A DNA stretch of 64,000 bases from Triticum aestivum (Eukaryota > Streptophyta > Magnoliopsida > Poales > Poaceae): assembly GCF_018294505.1 (NCBI RefSeq), contig NC_057810.1:708238336-708302335 (forward strand), in the 5' to 3' direction. Positions 11,749 to 21,780 of this stretch are shown one piece after another; the first letter of the stretch is position 1; every line of letters begins with the position of its first letter. The translations under genes were made by a program, and so were the position numbers. Under the pieces are notes generated by a model that saw only the letters and a program-made list of their open reading frames with translations, did not search any database and was not told the origin of the DNA.

Positions 11749-12649
11749 TATATGATACTAGCATACGATGTCTTCATAGTGTATAGTAACATAGAGTACT
11801 ATCATAGACGATCATATTTATTGTCATGCATGTCACAAAGTAGTATAGCATAACATGTTACTGTATCTACCTATGTTACTCTAATCTTTTTTTTTAATTC
11901 TTTGCCACATTAATATATTTGCTATTCCCGAGTATACCATCACTATGGCCTAACCTGATCATTAGCCGCTAGCTGCTTCCTTTTGCTAGAGCCCGCGCAC
12001 CACTGACCACGTGTGTGTGCTGTCTAGCTAGCTAGCTAGCTGTTCCATGGAAGGAGATCGCGAGGAAATCGGTTCAGTGGTTTGTTGGCACACTGTTTGT
12101 TCAGACTTCTCCTCGAGACGCTGAGCACGACCGTATATACGTGTCCGTGCCAAGCGTGGCTACACATGACAGTAGATGACACTATGCACGATATATGTCC
12201 TTCTTGGTTGCCAATCGCAATCCGCGCGCCTGCCGTCTCCGCCAAACTGAAAGCGGTTGGTCATTGTCGTGTACGTATGCATCAACTAGTTCGTGTGCGC
12301 CGCAAACCTTTCCTACGTTCGGAGCATGTCCAGCCAGGATTGTCAAATGTGACACTGCGTCCACGGACAGCGACCGATCACCTCCTATTTCTTCGGGTTA
12401 AACTCAAATGTCCCCCCCCTCCCTACTCCAGCTGCATATATTACAGTACAGGTTTACAGATCTGGATCTACTTTTTATTATTTTTTTAATATTCATTGTG
12501 CTACCATGATTAAAGACGAATATATTGGAAGTCTTTTTCGCAAAAAAAAGTTATTGTACAATTGAACCCAGAAGAGCAAGTTCAACCAGACAGATAAACT
12601 AGATACATTAAGTAAATAAACTAGATAAAGGGAGAGGGCCACCGGACAT
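11749..12649. other. Gene-free stretch
   Basis: No gene is recognised. It contains a GCTAGCTAGCTAGC run near 12026-12041. Short frames around 12036-12489 on both strands have no recognisable domain. Confidence 0.4.
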
Positions 12650-13330
12650 CACCATTTCCTCGCCGGCCCCTTCCCCTTGCGGTCATCGGAGCAACGTCAA
12701 TATTCGTCCGCATAGGCATCGATGGCCGGAGGGTCTTCATCGTGTCGGTGCTCCTCGTGCTGCTGTCGGACGACAGCTAGATGATGCTCATCAGACGACG
12801 GGCAACGCGAGGTCCTTCACGAGACATACCGTTTTCCCCCGGTGACCGCATTCTTCTTTGCCCCGTGCTCGGGCATTGCGTAGGTACGGAAATACCTCGC
12901 GCCTGTGCGGGAGGAACTAGCCTCTGTCACCCTTTGCATGATGTTGCCCCTCGTGGCGTGCGGCTTTCGCTTCCGTTTTCGACGTCCTCCTCCGCTAGCT
13001 CGGTGCAGGAACAATCACCCAGTGCTGCCCGAGAGGAGCTGGGTCCGAAGGGGTAGGCGAGGCGCATGGCGAGTGACGGATCTGTAGTGCCCCGGAGCGC
13101 GACGGGCTGCCGCGATCGGCCACATTGGGTCGCTAGGCCACTACAGACGACGCAGAGATCGAGCTCCCGCCCCTTTCCATCCGCAATCGCTAAAGGGCAA
13201 TGCGGAGCGCGAGCTCCTCGTCACTCGGTGCCTCACTATCGAAATCCTCCTCCTTCAAGAGCTCGTCCCAGTTGGTGGGACTGGACTCGTTGCCGGATGC
13301 GCTGCCCGATTGGCTGTCCGAGCTGGCCAT
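12650..13330 (-). pseudogene. Decayed small gene of unknown function
   Basis: Reading the minus strand from an ATG at 13330 gives MASSDSQSGSASGNESSPTN, then an acidic Ser-rich segment (WDELLKEEDFDSEAPSDEEL, about 13270-13205). After a frame change come RGNIMQRVTEASSSRTGARY and KKNAVTGGKRYVS (about 12960-12840). After another come VVRQQHEEHRHDEDPPAIDA and YADEY with a stop at 12697. The pieces lie in order but in different frames with stops between them, which suggests one old coding sequence broken by indels. I cannot name the family. It resembles proteins carried by Triticeae repeats, but that is an impression only. Confidence 0.4.
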
Positions 13331-13673
13331 GGTGGAGGGGAGGAGAGGGGAGGAGACATGTTGTGGAAACAGAGCGAAGCGATTTTGGTGGGATTGCAGA
13401 GCAGAGTAATTTTGGAGCGGAGCAACGTTGCCCGCAAATCGCCCCCAGTTTGGCTCCAGTTTATGGGATTTCGGACTTCCGGGTTAGTCCGGACAATTTT
13501 GGTGTGGTCGTTGGATGGCAGAAAATGTCTGTATTGTTCAGCCCAGACATTTGCAGGCGGTTCGGTGATCCGCGTTGGGGTTGTCCTAATTTGTGCTAAC
13601 TCTTAGTTGCCGTCTTGTTGATTATGCGACTGCACCTTGATCATTATTGACATCCGTTGGTCTGTGTGTTATT

Positions 13674-13700
13674 TGTGTGTGTGTGTGTGTGTGTGAGAGT

Positions 13701-13738
<38 letters not shown>
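13674..13738. repeat. GT/GA compound microsatellite
   Basis: A run of GT dinucleotides (about 13674-13694) passes into a GA run up to 13737. Confidence 0.97.
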
Positions 13739-13740
<2 letters not shown>

Positions 13741-13744
13741 TGGT

Positions 13745-14417
13745 GACGCTGTCTGCGTCGTTCACTTCCTGAAGGCATCGCCGTGGAGATGTTCAAGACC
13801 ACTCTCTGCTACCTCCGGGAAAACCCTAGATCAGTAGATCGGATGACGGCGGCTCTCTGGTGTCGTTTCCCCCCTGGGGGCGTCATTCTTGGAGGTGCAC
13901 ACGGACTCGAGGGACTAGAGGACGACGACTTTGGTGGAGCGGTGCTTCATCTTACACATTGATGGTGGCGGATCTCGACGGCATGGTGCTGTGGAGACTC
14001 GGCGTCTGATGCGCGGAGATGGACTCGTGCAGGAGGAGGAAGCTGTCTGGCGTCATGGGGGCGTCGATGACAGAGTGGCCAGACAAGGTAGAAGCCTCAA
14101 TATGATCTGAAGACGGACCTGTGGAAGATGGCGGCGACGACACACGAGTGCGTCTGACCGGATTGTGCCCCAGACCCGGTATGTGGCTCGGCTGGGGCTT
14201 CCGGCTTTTGATGTTAGGCTTAGGTGAGTGGTTTGGGTAGTGGCCCAGCTAGCACCCCTTCATCATATGGATAGGAATAATGGCATATGTTGCCAAGATG
14301 ATGGATTCAGGTATATTGTTTGTAGTACTTTGTAAGGTCCTTAAGAATAATCAATAAAGTGGCCGTATGCATCTCCCAGATGCAGAGGCCAAGGGTCATC
14401 CTCCTTTTCTAAAAAAA
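13745..14417 (+). mobile_element. 3' end of a truncated non-LTR (LINE-type) retrotransposon
   Basis: The right part reads ATAAAGTGGCCGTATGCATC then CCCAGATGCAGAGGCCAAGG and GTCATCCTCCTTTTCT, ending in an A run at 14411-14417. That is the characteristic tail of Triticeae LINEs and derived sequences. The upstream part (GGTGTCGTTTCCCCCCTGGG) fits the same tail. There is no reverse transcriptase frame, so the copy is 5'-truncated. The left boundary is approximate. Confidence 0.6.
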
Positions 14418-15098
14418 TCTTCATGGGACCAATATATTTGCAAGTGCTCATGTAGCGCTATGAACATATCATTTTAGATATAGTTCTGAGATTAGTCATT
14501 AATCTGCTTAGTCATCTTGCTCTATTTAAACTGGTGTCATGATCGCAAGCATATTGTATCAGTTAGAGTTAATGTATGGCATTGTCTGAGTTCTTCGGTA
14601 GGGACGACGCTTGTTTCGAACAGGGTAGCGGGCGATGGATCGTTGGAGTGACCCATACTAGCAAGTCAAGTTGTCGTACCTCAAGGAACCAAAGGGTTCT
14701 GCTCTTCTGGAACCAGTTCCATGTGGTTCTAGCACAGGTTGTCTGACATTGGAGTACCTCCTCCCCTTTTAAGAGTGTAGAAGTGTGAAATTTGCCCCTT
14801 GTGACTTCTGGGGTGGGAAGCATATTGGTCATGTGTCACACCAATAATTTCTTTGTCCATTTCTATTGTATTGTTCCTTTTTTTCATTTTTGTTGAATTT
14901 AGTCCTGCCAATTATTATATTCTTTATCCTTTGAATCCAGTTCATCCATTCACACACACCATCATACCACCTTATTTAATAGTGAAGTATTTGCTTGCTG
15001 AGTATGAGTCGTACTTACCCTTGCTTTTTTCTATTTTCTTATGTAGTAGATCGATTAACATAAGAATGCGCCGAAGACTTCAGATAGAGTGGGTTTTC
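14418..15098. other. Gene-free stretch
   Basis: AT-rich, with short frames lacking recognisable domains. I see no repeat or gene here. Confidence 0.4.
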
Positions 15099-15470
15099 AG
15101 CTCCCGGGTGCCTAGGCACCCTCTATGAACAGTAAAATCAAAACAAATAGAAAAAAAATAAAAAAATCTAAAACTTTGCAACATCAAAGATGATCAAACT
15201 TTGTAGGCGCTTGCAAGTTTTCATGCCAAAAAGTTATTCGAGGAGCTCTACACACGAAAAAGTTTTCATTGCTTGAAGTTTTGAGCATTTTTAGCACTGA
15301 AATTTAAAACTAATTCGTACACCTTTCTCTACATGATATTTTGACATGAAAACTTGCAAGAACTCACAAAGTTTGATCATCTTTGAAGTTGTAAAGTTTC
15401 TGATTTTTTGATTTTGTTTTCTATTTTTTTATGTTACTGTTTATAGAGGGTGCCTAGGCACCCAGGAGCT
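15099..15470. mobile_element. Fold-back MITE with palindromic ends, 372 bp
   Basis: The left end AGCTCCCGGGTGCCTAGGCA is repeated inverted at the right end (TGCCTAGGCACCCAGGAGCT, ending 15470). The inverted similarity continues inward through CAAACTTTG and TTGCAAGTTTTCATG. GGGTGCCTAGGCACCC is itself a palindrome. I see no clear target duplication and no coding sequence. The superfamily is unresolved. Confidence 0.75.
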
Positions 15471-15886
15471 GTCACACCTTTCTCCTTCAAGTAATAGGCT
15501 TGACTAGCGGGTGGGAAGCAACTAGCAAATGCAATGTATTTAGTTGTAAATGTGAAAAATTGTAAAGTAAATATATAAGCTTTTATGATCCAATGCTGAT
15601 TTATGCATGCTTAATATATGACCTTGCGTGATTATGGGCCACACTTGATGTATAGACGCGCGGTGTCTCTCTCGCCTAGGCCCTGTACTGGGCGTGACAA
15701 ACCGCTGACCGTGCGCAATTGCATTTAACGTATTTCATTTATTTGTAACCTCGATTAAAAAAGAATCATGTTAAAACACAAATTAAGAGAAAAAAAGTAT
15801 GAAAAGTTGATAAAAAGAGAAACATAAAAGAAAAAAGAAACATGCTAACGTTACTCGACTGAGACTTAACCATATCGTAACTACTA
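15471..15886. other. Gene-free stretch between two MITEs
   Basis: AT-rich DNA with nothing recognisable. Confidence 0.4.
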
Positions 15887-15967
15887 CTCCCTCTGTTCTA
15901 AAATATAAAAACATTTTTAACACTACACTAGTGTCAAAAACGTTCTTATATTATGAGAAGGAGGGAG
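15887..15967. mobile_element. Stowaway MITE, 81 bp
   Basis: Ends CTCCCTCTGTTCTAAAATAT and the inverse of ATATTATGAGAAGGAGGGAG, with TA duplications at 15885-15886 and 15968-15969. Confidence 0.9.
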
Positions 15968-16257
15968 TACTTTAAATCCGAGGATTACCCACCACAAGAA
16001 TTACATTATTGCTGTGCGCGAGGGTGATACACCTCTACGGCACAAGATAAATTTCTCTTACAAAAAAGGATCAACGCTTCAAAATCCACTCGTCTCATCT
16101 CTGACATCCGCTGTCACATTACTCTGCTTGCTTGGCCATCATTCCTCATACAATCTTTCTGTATGGAATTGGCTCCCGACGGCAGAAAATGGACCCTAAA
16201 ACGAGCAAGAAACCTCAAGATGATGAGATCTCGCCGCCGGCGAAACCTTCGACTGGT

Positions 16258-17127
16258 CTAGTACATGAGAGACCTGCAAGACAGCTGACAGATCGGCGGC
16301 AGATCCCACAGCGAGTCGCAGGGGTCGCTCCCGATGTCGAACCCGTCGTCCTGTTCCTGCTGGACGACCCCGCTCATGGCGGCGCCGGGCGACGCGGAGT
16401 CCTCTTGCTTCTCCGGCCTCGCCGCGTCCGCGATCACCCGGCACTCGGCCACGTTGCGTCGCGCGGCGAGCGTCGGGGCAGCCGGGCTGAGCGTTGCCGG
16501 CCATGGCTGATGCTCGAGGTGCTGATGGAGCTGTTCGCCTCCGTGGTTGATCCACTGGTGGTAAGTCATGTGGTTAGAGAGGCCGGGAGCGGGAGTGTGG
16601 TGGGCGGCGGCTCCACCGGCGCTCATGGCGAAGCTGATGGTCGAGCTGGTGCTGCTGGTGCTGTTACCGGCGCTGGCATTACTAGCTGCCGTGGCGAGGC
16701 TGATGGTGACAGCGGGCTGCTGGGACGGCGCCCGCGGCGGCGGCGGCGAGGCGCTCTTCTTGAGCTTCTTGTGGGTGAGCAGGGTGCGGATCCTGGAGGC
16801 GAGCGGCGAGTCCGGCGGCGAGGAGGCGGCGGCGGGGGCGGCGGTGGCGAAGTTGGTCCGCGTGTTGGAGCCCCGGAGGAGGCAGGCGGCCTCGTCGTAG
16901 GCGCGCGCGGCCTCCTCGGCGGTCTCGAAGGTGCCGAGCCACACCCGTATCTTGTGCGTGGTGTCCTTGATCTCCGCCACCCACCGCCCCGACGGCCGCT
17001 GCCGCACCCCGACGAACTTGCACTTGCTGCTGCCCCTCCCCTTCGCCGCCGCCGCCGCCGCCGCCTTGCCCACCGCCGCCTCGTACTGGCATTGCTGCTG
17101 CTGCTGCTGCTGGAACTGGAGCTCCAT
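16258..17127 (-). CDS. AP2/ERF-domain transcription factor (RAP2.11/ERN-like), single exon
   Basis: 289 residues with no intron. A poly-Gln stretch (residues 6-12) and an Ala run (22-28) precede one AP2/ERF DNA-binding domain at about residues 38-93 ([49 protein letters not shown]). Such domains bind GCC-box or DRE-like promoter elements in the nucleus. The domain has Val where DREBs have it (RWVAEI) but Asp rather than Glu five residues on, a mix found in the RAP2.11/ERN branch. The rest is Ser/Ala-rich and low complexity. The C-terminus has an acidic, hydrophobic patch ([16 protein letters not shown]) that may be a transactivation motif. Start and stop are clear and the frame is intact. The closest relative cannot be fixed without an alignment. 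Confidence 0.9.
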   Translation of the reverse strand: MELQFQQQQQQQCQYEAAVGKAAAAAAAKGRGSSKCKFVGVRQRPSGRWVAEIKDTTHKIRVWLGTFETAEEAARAYDEAACLLRGSNTRTNFATAAPAAASSPPDSPLASRIRTLLTHKKLKKSASPPPPRAPSQQPAVTISLATAASNASAGNSTSSTSSTISFAMSAGGAAAHHTPAPGLSNHMTYHQWINHGGEQLHQHLEHQPWPATLSPAAPTLAARRNVAECRVIADAARPEKQEDSASPGAAMSGVVQQEQDDGFDIGSDPCDSLWDLPPICQLSCRSLMY

Positions 17128-17136
17128 TGATTAATT

Positions 17137-17154
17137 CTCTCTCTCTCTCTCTCT
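17137..17154. repeat. CT/GA microsatellite just upstream of the ERF start
   Basis: Nine CT units on the plus strand, which is a GA run in the presumed 5' UTR of the minus-strand ERF gene, 10 bp from its ATG. GA runs next to start codons are common in grass genes and can bind GAGA-binding factors. Confidence 0.85.
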
Positions 17155-18656
17155 GGTCTGGTCTGAAGTCTGAACTTTGGCTGGAGGAGGTTGTGCATGA
17201 ATTTAAGGGAGGGGAGGCGCTGGGGCGAGGTCGTGGAGGGCTTGTCATGGCGCGCATGTCTGTAATGGCGAGATCTTTGTTAGTGGGGTAGCGGGAGGCT
17301 GAGTTTTCTAGGGGCGCTAGACGTTGAATCCTGTGGGTTATCTCGATGTTTGATGTGGTCGTACGTCGTGGCTGGCATGTTTGTCCTCTCCCCAGGTTGA
17401 CGACAGCGCCCTTTGTTCTCAGGCCGGGCGACGAGCGCTACGTGTCTCGCTGCCGCGCCATGTCCTCGCCGAGGAAGGAGCGACCGAGCGACGTGGAGAG
17501 GATGAAGAAGAAGATGTGACGACGAGGAGGGGGAGGGAGGGAGGGAGGGGGTCACGTTTTCCCTCGAATTGATTCATTAATTCCTTGTGTGTTAGAGCCC
17601 GCGCACTACTGCTGAGTAGTGATGACCACCGTTAGTTTATTGATGCTTCTTTTCGGGACGCCATTTGTCAGGTGCCTTCACGATTGGCAGTTGCAATCAG
17701 TTTTTCTTGCAATTTGGCTGGTCATTGTCATGTAGGAGTATATACAAAATTCAACATGCATCTGCCTGCTTCATTAGTGGTTCTTCGTCCGTGCATTTCA
17801 AATGTTATAAACCACTCCGGCCGGTAGACCTGTCCAGCGTTCTCTTCGTGTGCAACATGGCACGCATAAGGAAAAGGAAAACGATGCTTAAACTTTTCTT
17901 TTAGGAAGGTCAAACACCATATATTAAGTAGGGCAGGCCCGTAGAAATATATCTTTATAGAGAATGAAAAATACATATAACTTTTTGGGATGCCGAAGCC
18001 TTCTCCCTTTTGCATCCATCGGCATCGCGCCGTGAGCAAAACTCGTAGCCGCCTCTTAGCCTCCGTCTTAGCAGAGTAAACTTGTTTAAATCCAGAAGCC
18101 TGTAAAAGCAGCGGCCGAAAAGTTGTCATGGTATACCAGAAGACGGAGGCGGCTGCGGTCTGCATAGTAAAAACTCCAAAGACCACGAGCACCAACCGAA
18201 TTTAGACGGGTCCACGGGAGAACAAAATCAACCGCATACATGAAGATCCACTAAAGACACACCTCCACTGACGCTAAGTGCACCGACGAAACGAGAATAG
18301 GAGAGGACACAATTCCTACATTGGGCTGGCATATTGAGAGTTAACTGCATATAAGATTTAAGTGTACATGTTTCATTTAATTTAACTTTGGGCTGGCATA
18401 TTGAGAGTTAACTGCACATACAAACAAATGACATACATACAAATCAGCTTTAATAACATTTTTCCCCGAATATGCTAAGGTAGCGTATCATTCCATTGAT
18501 AGGTAAGGTTAGGGGGAGAAGTTTACAGGGTAGCGACCTTCGGTGCCATACACACGGATGGCGGCCTCGAAGGCGCTAAGTTGAGCAGAGAAGGTTGCTC
18601 AGCCATTATAAGGGAGGTTCAGGTTACAAATCAGCTTTAATAATTAAAAGACTTGA
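17155..18656. other. ERF promoter region and gene-free DNA
   Basis: The left part is the upstream region of the ERF gene. A weak TATA-like TTAAATTC (minus strand) lies near 17199-17206. A G-rich run is at 17528-17550. About 17900-18300 has the look of degraded retrotransposon sequence, but I cannot assign it. A 28-bp sequence (TTGGGCTGGCATATTGAGAG and following bases) occurs at 18321 and again at 18388. No gene is supported. Confidence 0.4.
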
Positions 18657-19787
18657 TTAAAGATCACAGGCACTTGTTGCATTGTGAGTGAGTGCAGCAA
18701 TCAGAGTCACTGGACTACTCTCACCCTCAGATAATGTGTGTATCAGCTGCCCCGGTTTCCCCAATTTCTCCAGTGTAACTGATGATGCTGAGAAATCATC
18801 GTTGCCCTCGAGATTCTTGAGCTGAAATATGGTAAATGTAGCCAGCACAGACTTCAACTTGCTGTTGAGTTGGATGCTGGTAGCCGAGTCTGGGTGCATT
18901 GTATTGATCCAACAAAAGCTTCGACCTCCTGGGAGGGGGCACAGAAACTGCCTTGAGACGTGGTCTGTTGGCCCAACGACGAACTCCCGGATGGGAAGCC
19001 ATTTGGTACTACCGTCCATGGGCAGGGAGAAGAGCGTGATTGCATCCTCATTGTTGCTCCTGGTTTTCGTACAGGCGGCAAACATGCGATCGCAGAGGGG
19101 TGCCGCCGGCCCGATGAAAGGCAGGTTACTGTCATCAACGCGTTCCCATGTTTTGCTCGCGACATGGAAGACGTAGGTGCCCTCCTCCTGCTGCAGGGAG
19201 AGGAAGATGCGCCCGTCCACGGCGGCGTAGGACCCGACGCAGACCTCCGGCGGATTACGGAACTCGATCGGGGTGAGCCTGCAGGGGAAGAAAGGCGGCG
19301 GAGGCAGCTCCTCCCAGTAGGCGAAGCACTCCTTCTCAGTGGCGTAGGGGTAATTAATGGAGGGGATGCCGTCCTCGAAGCTTAGGACCTCGAAGTCCGT
19401 CCAGGGCACCACCCGGGGGCGGCGCGTGATGGCGTAGAGCATGCCGCCGTGCGAGATGAGGACGGGCTGGTGCTTGGGGGACAGGACTGGCGGGCCCCGG
19501 ATCACCTCCGACGTGCCGGCGTCGTAGGTGACGGTGGTCTTGCCGCCGACGCCGACGATCCAGTCGCCGCCGTGGTTCGAAGAACTCACGGCGACGAAGG
19601 ACATGCCCGGCGCGCCGAAGGGTGCCCCGGCGTGGCTCGGCGGCTTGATCACCTCGCACTTGTTCTCGGTCTCGTGCTCCACCACCAGGTACAAACCATT
19701 GGGTGGTGGTTGATCTCGCGGCTCTCCTGCTCTTGCTCTCTTTCTCAGCCCCTGCTCTGCTCCTCCTCCTCTCGATCTGGTCTCCAT
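18657..19787 (-). CDS. DUF1668-like protein, single exon
   Basis: 376 residues in one uninterrupted exon. Start METRSRGGGAEQGLRKRARA is Arg-rich and may act as a nuclear targeting or simply unstructured leader. The body has the pattern of the grass-expanded DUF1668 family, thought to fold as a beta-propeller: NGLYLVVEHETEN, SFVAVSSSNHGGDWIVGVGG, a TVTYDAGTSEVIRGPP blade, LISHGGMLYAITRRP, FEVLSFEDG, YWEELPPPPF, SYAAVDGRIFLSLQQEEGTY, FHVASKTWERVDDSNLPFIG. The function of the family is unknown. The ATG at 19787 is the first in frame. Family assignment rests on pattern memory; an F-box-associated or kelch-type relative is the alternative. Confidence 0.75.
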   Translation of the reverse strand: METRSRGGGAEQGLRKRARAGEPRDQPPPNGLYLVVEHETENKCEVIKPPSHAGAPFGAPGMSFVAVSSSNHGGDWIVGVGGKTTVTYDAGTSEVIRGPPVLSPKHQPVLISHGGMLYAITRRPRVVPWTDFEVLSFEDGIPSINYPYATEKECFAYWEELPPPPFFPCRLTPIEFRNPPEVCVGSYAAVDGRIFLSLQQEEGTYVFHVASKTWERVDDSNLPFIGPAAPLCDRMFAACTKTRSNNEDAITLFSLPMDGSTKWLPIREFVVGPTDHVSRQFLCPLPGGRSFCWINTMHPDSATSIQLNSKLKSVLATFTIFQLKNLEGNDDFSASSVTLEKLGKPGQLIHTLSEGESSPVTLIAALTHNATSACDL

Positions 19788-19904
19788 GTTCTCCTCTGCA
19801 GCGAACGGGGCGAGTTCGTTAGGGTTTCGCGCACAAACAGGGGCGACTGGCGGTTTTCTCTGGGATCAATTGGATTGGATGCGGTCCTCTTCCGTAAGGG
19901 GGTA

Positions 19905-19915
19905 GTATATATATC
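19905..19915 (-). promoter_or_regulatory. Candidate TATA box of the DUF1668-like gene
   Basis: On the minus strand GATATATATACTACC lies about 120 bp upstream of the ATG at 19787, a usual distance for a plant TATA box plus a short 5' UTR. Confidence 0.45.
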
Positions 19916-19929
19916 AAGACTATGCTCCA

Positions 19930-20387
19930 TGCCTCCATGACTCCTCTTCCGGAGGAGAGACCGAGAGACACACGGGCAAGATTCTTTTTTAAAAAAAAAC
20001 TGGAAACGGGCCACATTGTTTTCCATGGACTGGAGGGGATGGTTGGTCTTTCAAGGCCGCGGCGACTATATCTCGCTTCACGCGAGATGGAAGGGCTCAT
20101 AGGGATTCGATCCCAGGTCTGCATGGTCTACGAGTCTACGTCGCTGATACTGCAAAGTATATATAACGGGATGGTGGATCCTGAACCAACGAGAAAGAAA
20201 TTGTTCATTTCCCCTCAAAAAAAAAGAAAGAAATTGTTCATGGACGACACGACACCTTCCAACGGACGGAAATCACGCCACGCTAGGTATAGGTAGCTAC
20301 TGCACTCTGCCGCTCTGGATGAAGGAGGATACGTATGTGCCGTCGCTGAATCTAACGACGATGGAGCCTGGAGGGCAACCACCAATC
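19930..20387. other. Gene-free stretch
   Basis: Upstream flank of the DUF1668-like gene. A local duplication of AAGAAATTGTTCAT occurs near 20196 and 20226. Nothing else is recognised. Confidence 0.4.
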
Positions 20388-20586
20388 AACTTTGACAAAT
20401 GGTTTTAAGTGTTTGTAACTTTTCATCATGAGATAACATTCGTGAAAAGCGCGGCAAAAAAAAAAGTTCTAGAAAATGCTTTCGAAAGCAGTATTTTTGA
20501 AGCATCGATTTTTCCTTTTGCCATGCCTTCCACGAATGTGATCTCATGATGAAAATTTACAAGCACTTAGAACATTTGTCAAAGTT
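20388..20586. mobile_element. Inverted-repeat (fold-back) element, about 199 bp
   Basis: AACTTTGACAAATGGTTTTA at the left is matched inverted by GAACATTTGTCAAAGTT at the right. Complementarity continues inward (TCATCATGAGATAACATTCG with CGAATGTGATCTCATGATGA). The ends may extend further. No target duplication is evident. Confidence 0.65.
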
Positions 20587-20755
20587 TACCAAAAAGTCAG
20601 ATTTTTTCTTTTTTACTATTCGTCCAAGCTCATTTGAGCCCGAGCTCAGATACTCCATGTCTGAGGGATTGCCGATATGTTTCCATTACACTATTTTGGG
20701 GGGCAGACATGTTTGGTCCTGTGATTTTACTGGTTCGGGGCAAAACAAGAATACA

Positions 20756-21031
20756 GGCTTATGGTAAGAGTAATATAAGTAGTAACATGCATGTCACATA
20801 AGCAAAAAAAAAGTGACGTATCGTGTAATTAAAGAAAAGAGAGACAAATAAAGTAACAGAACAAGTTACCATCACATAGCACTTCCTAATGAAAATGACT
20901 CCACAAACTAATAAATAAAAGTCTCTATGTTATCACACTTATGACACTACCCACTATGTTACCCACTAGTACCATAGACTAGTAATTTATGCATGTTATT
21001 AGTCTAAGTTACTCCCCCACTATGACTAGCC
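20756..21031. mobile_element. MITE, first of two copies of a Harbinger-like family
   Basis: The left end GGCTTATGGTAAGAGTAA and the right end TAAGTTACTCCCCCACTATG then ACTAGCC are approximately inverse. It shares sequence and layout (GTAACATGCATG, CATCACATAGC, CTAATAAAT) with the copy at 21497-21780. The superfamily assignment is tentative. Confidence 0.65.
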
Positions 21032-21075
21032 TCCATATAAACAGTTAATACGACTAATGTGAAATGACACATATA

Positions 21076-21182
21076 CTCCGAATAATCTTATCTTTACTGC
21101 ATAAAAATCATATTTTATTGATTAAATTAACGGTCAAATTTGACATAATACGAGGATGGCTAACAAGTCCGGATGAAGGGAG
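21076..21182. mobile_element. Degenerate Stowaway-like MITE
   Basis: Ends CTCCGAATAATCTTATC and GTCCGGATGAAGGGAG are weakly inverse and bordered by TA on both sides. Similarity to intact Stowaway ends is reduced, so it is an old copy. Confidence 0.5.
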
Positions 21183-21496
21183 TACAAGTATGGTGATTTC
21201 ATTAGATGTGTCACGCCCCGAGACCGGGCCTAGGCAAGATAGCCGCCACGCGCCTATAAACCAGGGGGCCTATAGTCAAGCAAGACGTCATTAAGTAGGC
21301 ATAAACCAACACTGGATCCTGAAAGCTCATATATTTGCTTTACAAATTTCTTCACATTTATGAATAGCTCGATAAATTATTCTCTAGTCACTTCCCACAC
21401 ACTTGACCATCCTATTATAAATGAGGATGTGTTTTGGACGTATTTTATGTTAATACGTTAGATGTAAAAAAAATGAGAAAGCAACTGCAAGTATAA

Positions 21497-21780
21497 GGCT
21501 AGTTATAGTGAGAGTAACATAGGTAGTAACATGCATTTACATGCAATCCTAACTAGGAAAATTGGTGAGTTGGCACACTATTAAATGAGGAAAGAGAGAA
21601 AGGTGATAACATATTATGTAACCATCACATAGCGCTTTCCAAGAAACAATGAGCCTATACACTAATAAATGCAACAATCCATGATACTACCTCTAAATTA
21701 CTTTGTACTATGAAGGTAGTAACATAGACTAGTGTCATATGCATGACACTAGTTTAAGTTACTCCCCATTATGACTAGCC
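21497..21780. mobile_element. MITE, second copy of the Harbinger-like family, 284 bp
   Basis: Ends GGCTAGTTATAGTGAGAGTA and CTCCCCATTATGACTAGCC are inverse. The flanking trinucleotides are TAA and TGA, close to the TAA/TTA duplication of Harbinger elements but not identical. Confidence 0.7.

Noticed and set aside
13674..13738. GT/GA run as a regulatory element
   Set aside because: It is a plain microsatellite with no gene close enough to support a role.
16132..17130. Long plus-strand frame opposite the ERF gene
   Set aside because: It mirrors the GC-rich ERF coding strand and has Arg/Gly/Leu-rich low-complexity content with no domain.
17728..18195. 155-residue minus-strand frame
   Set aside because: No recognisable domain, atypical composition, and the surrounding DNA looks like degraded repeats.
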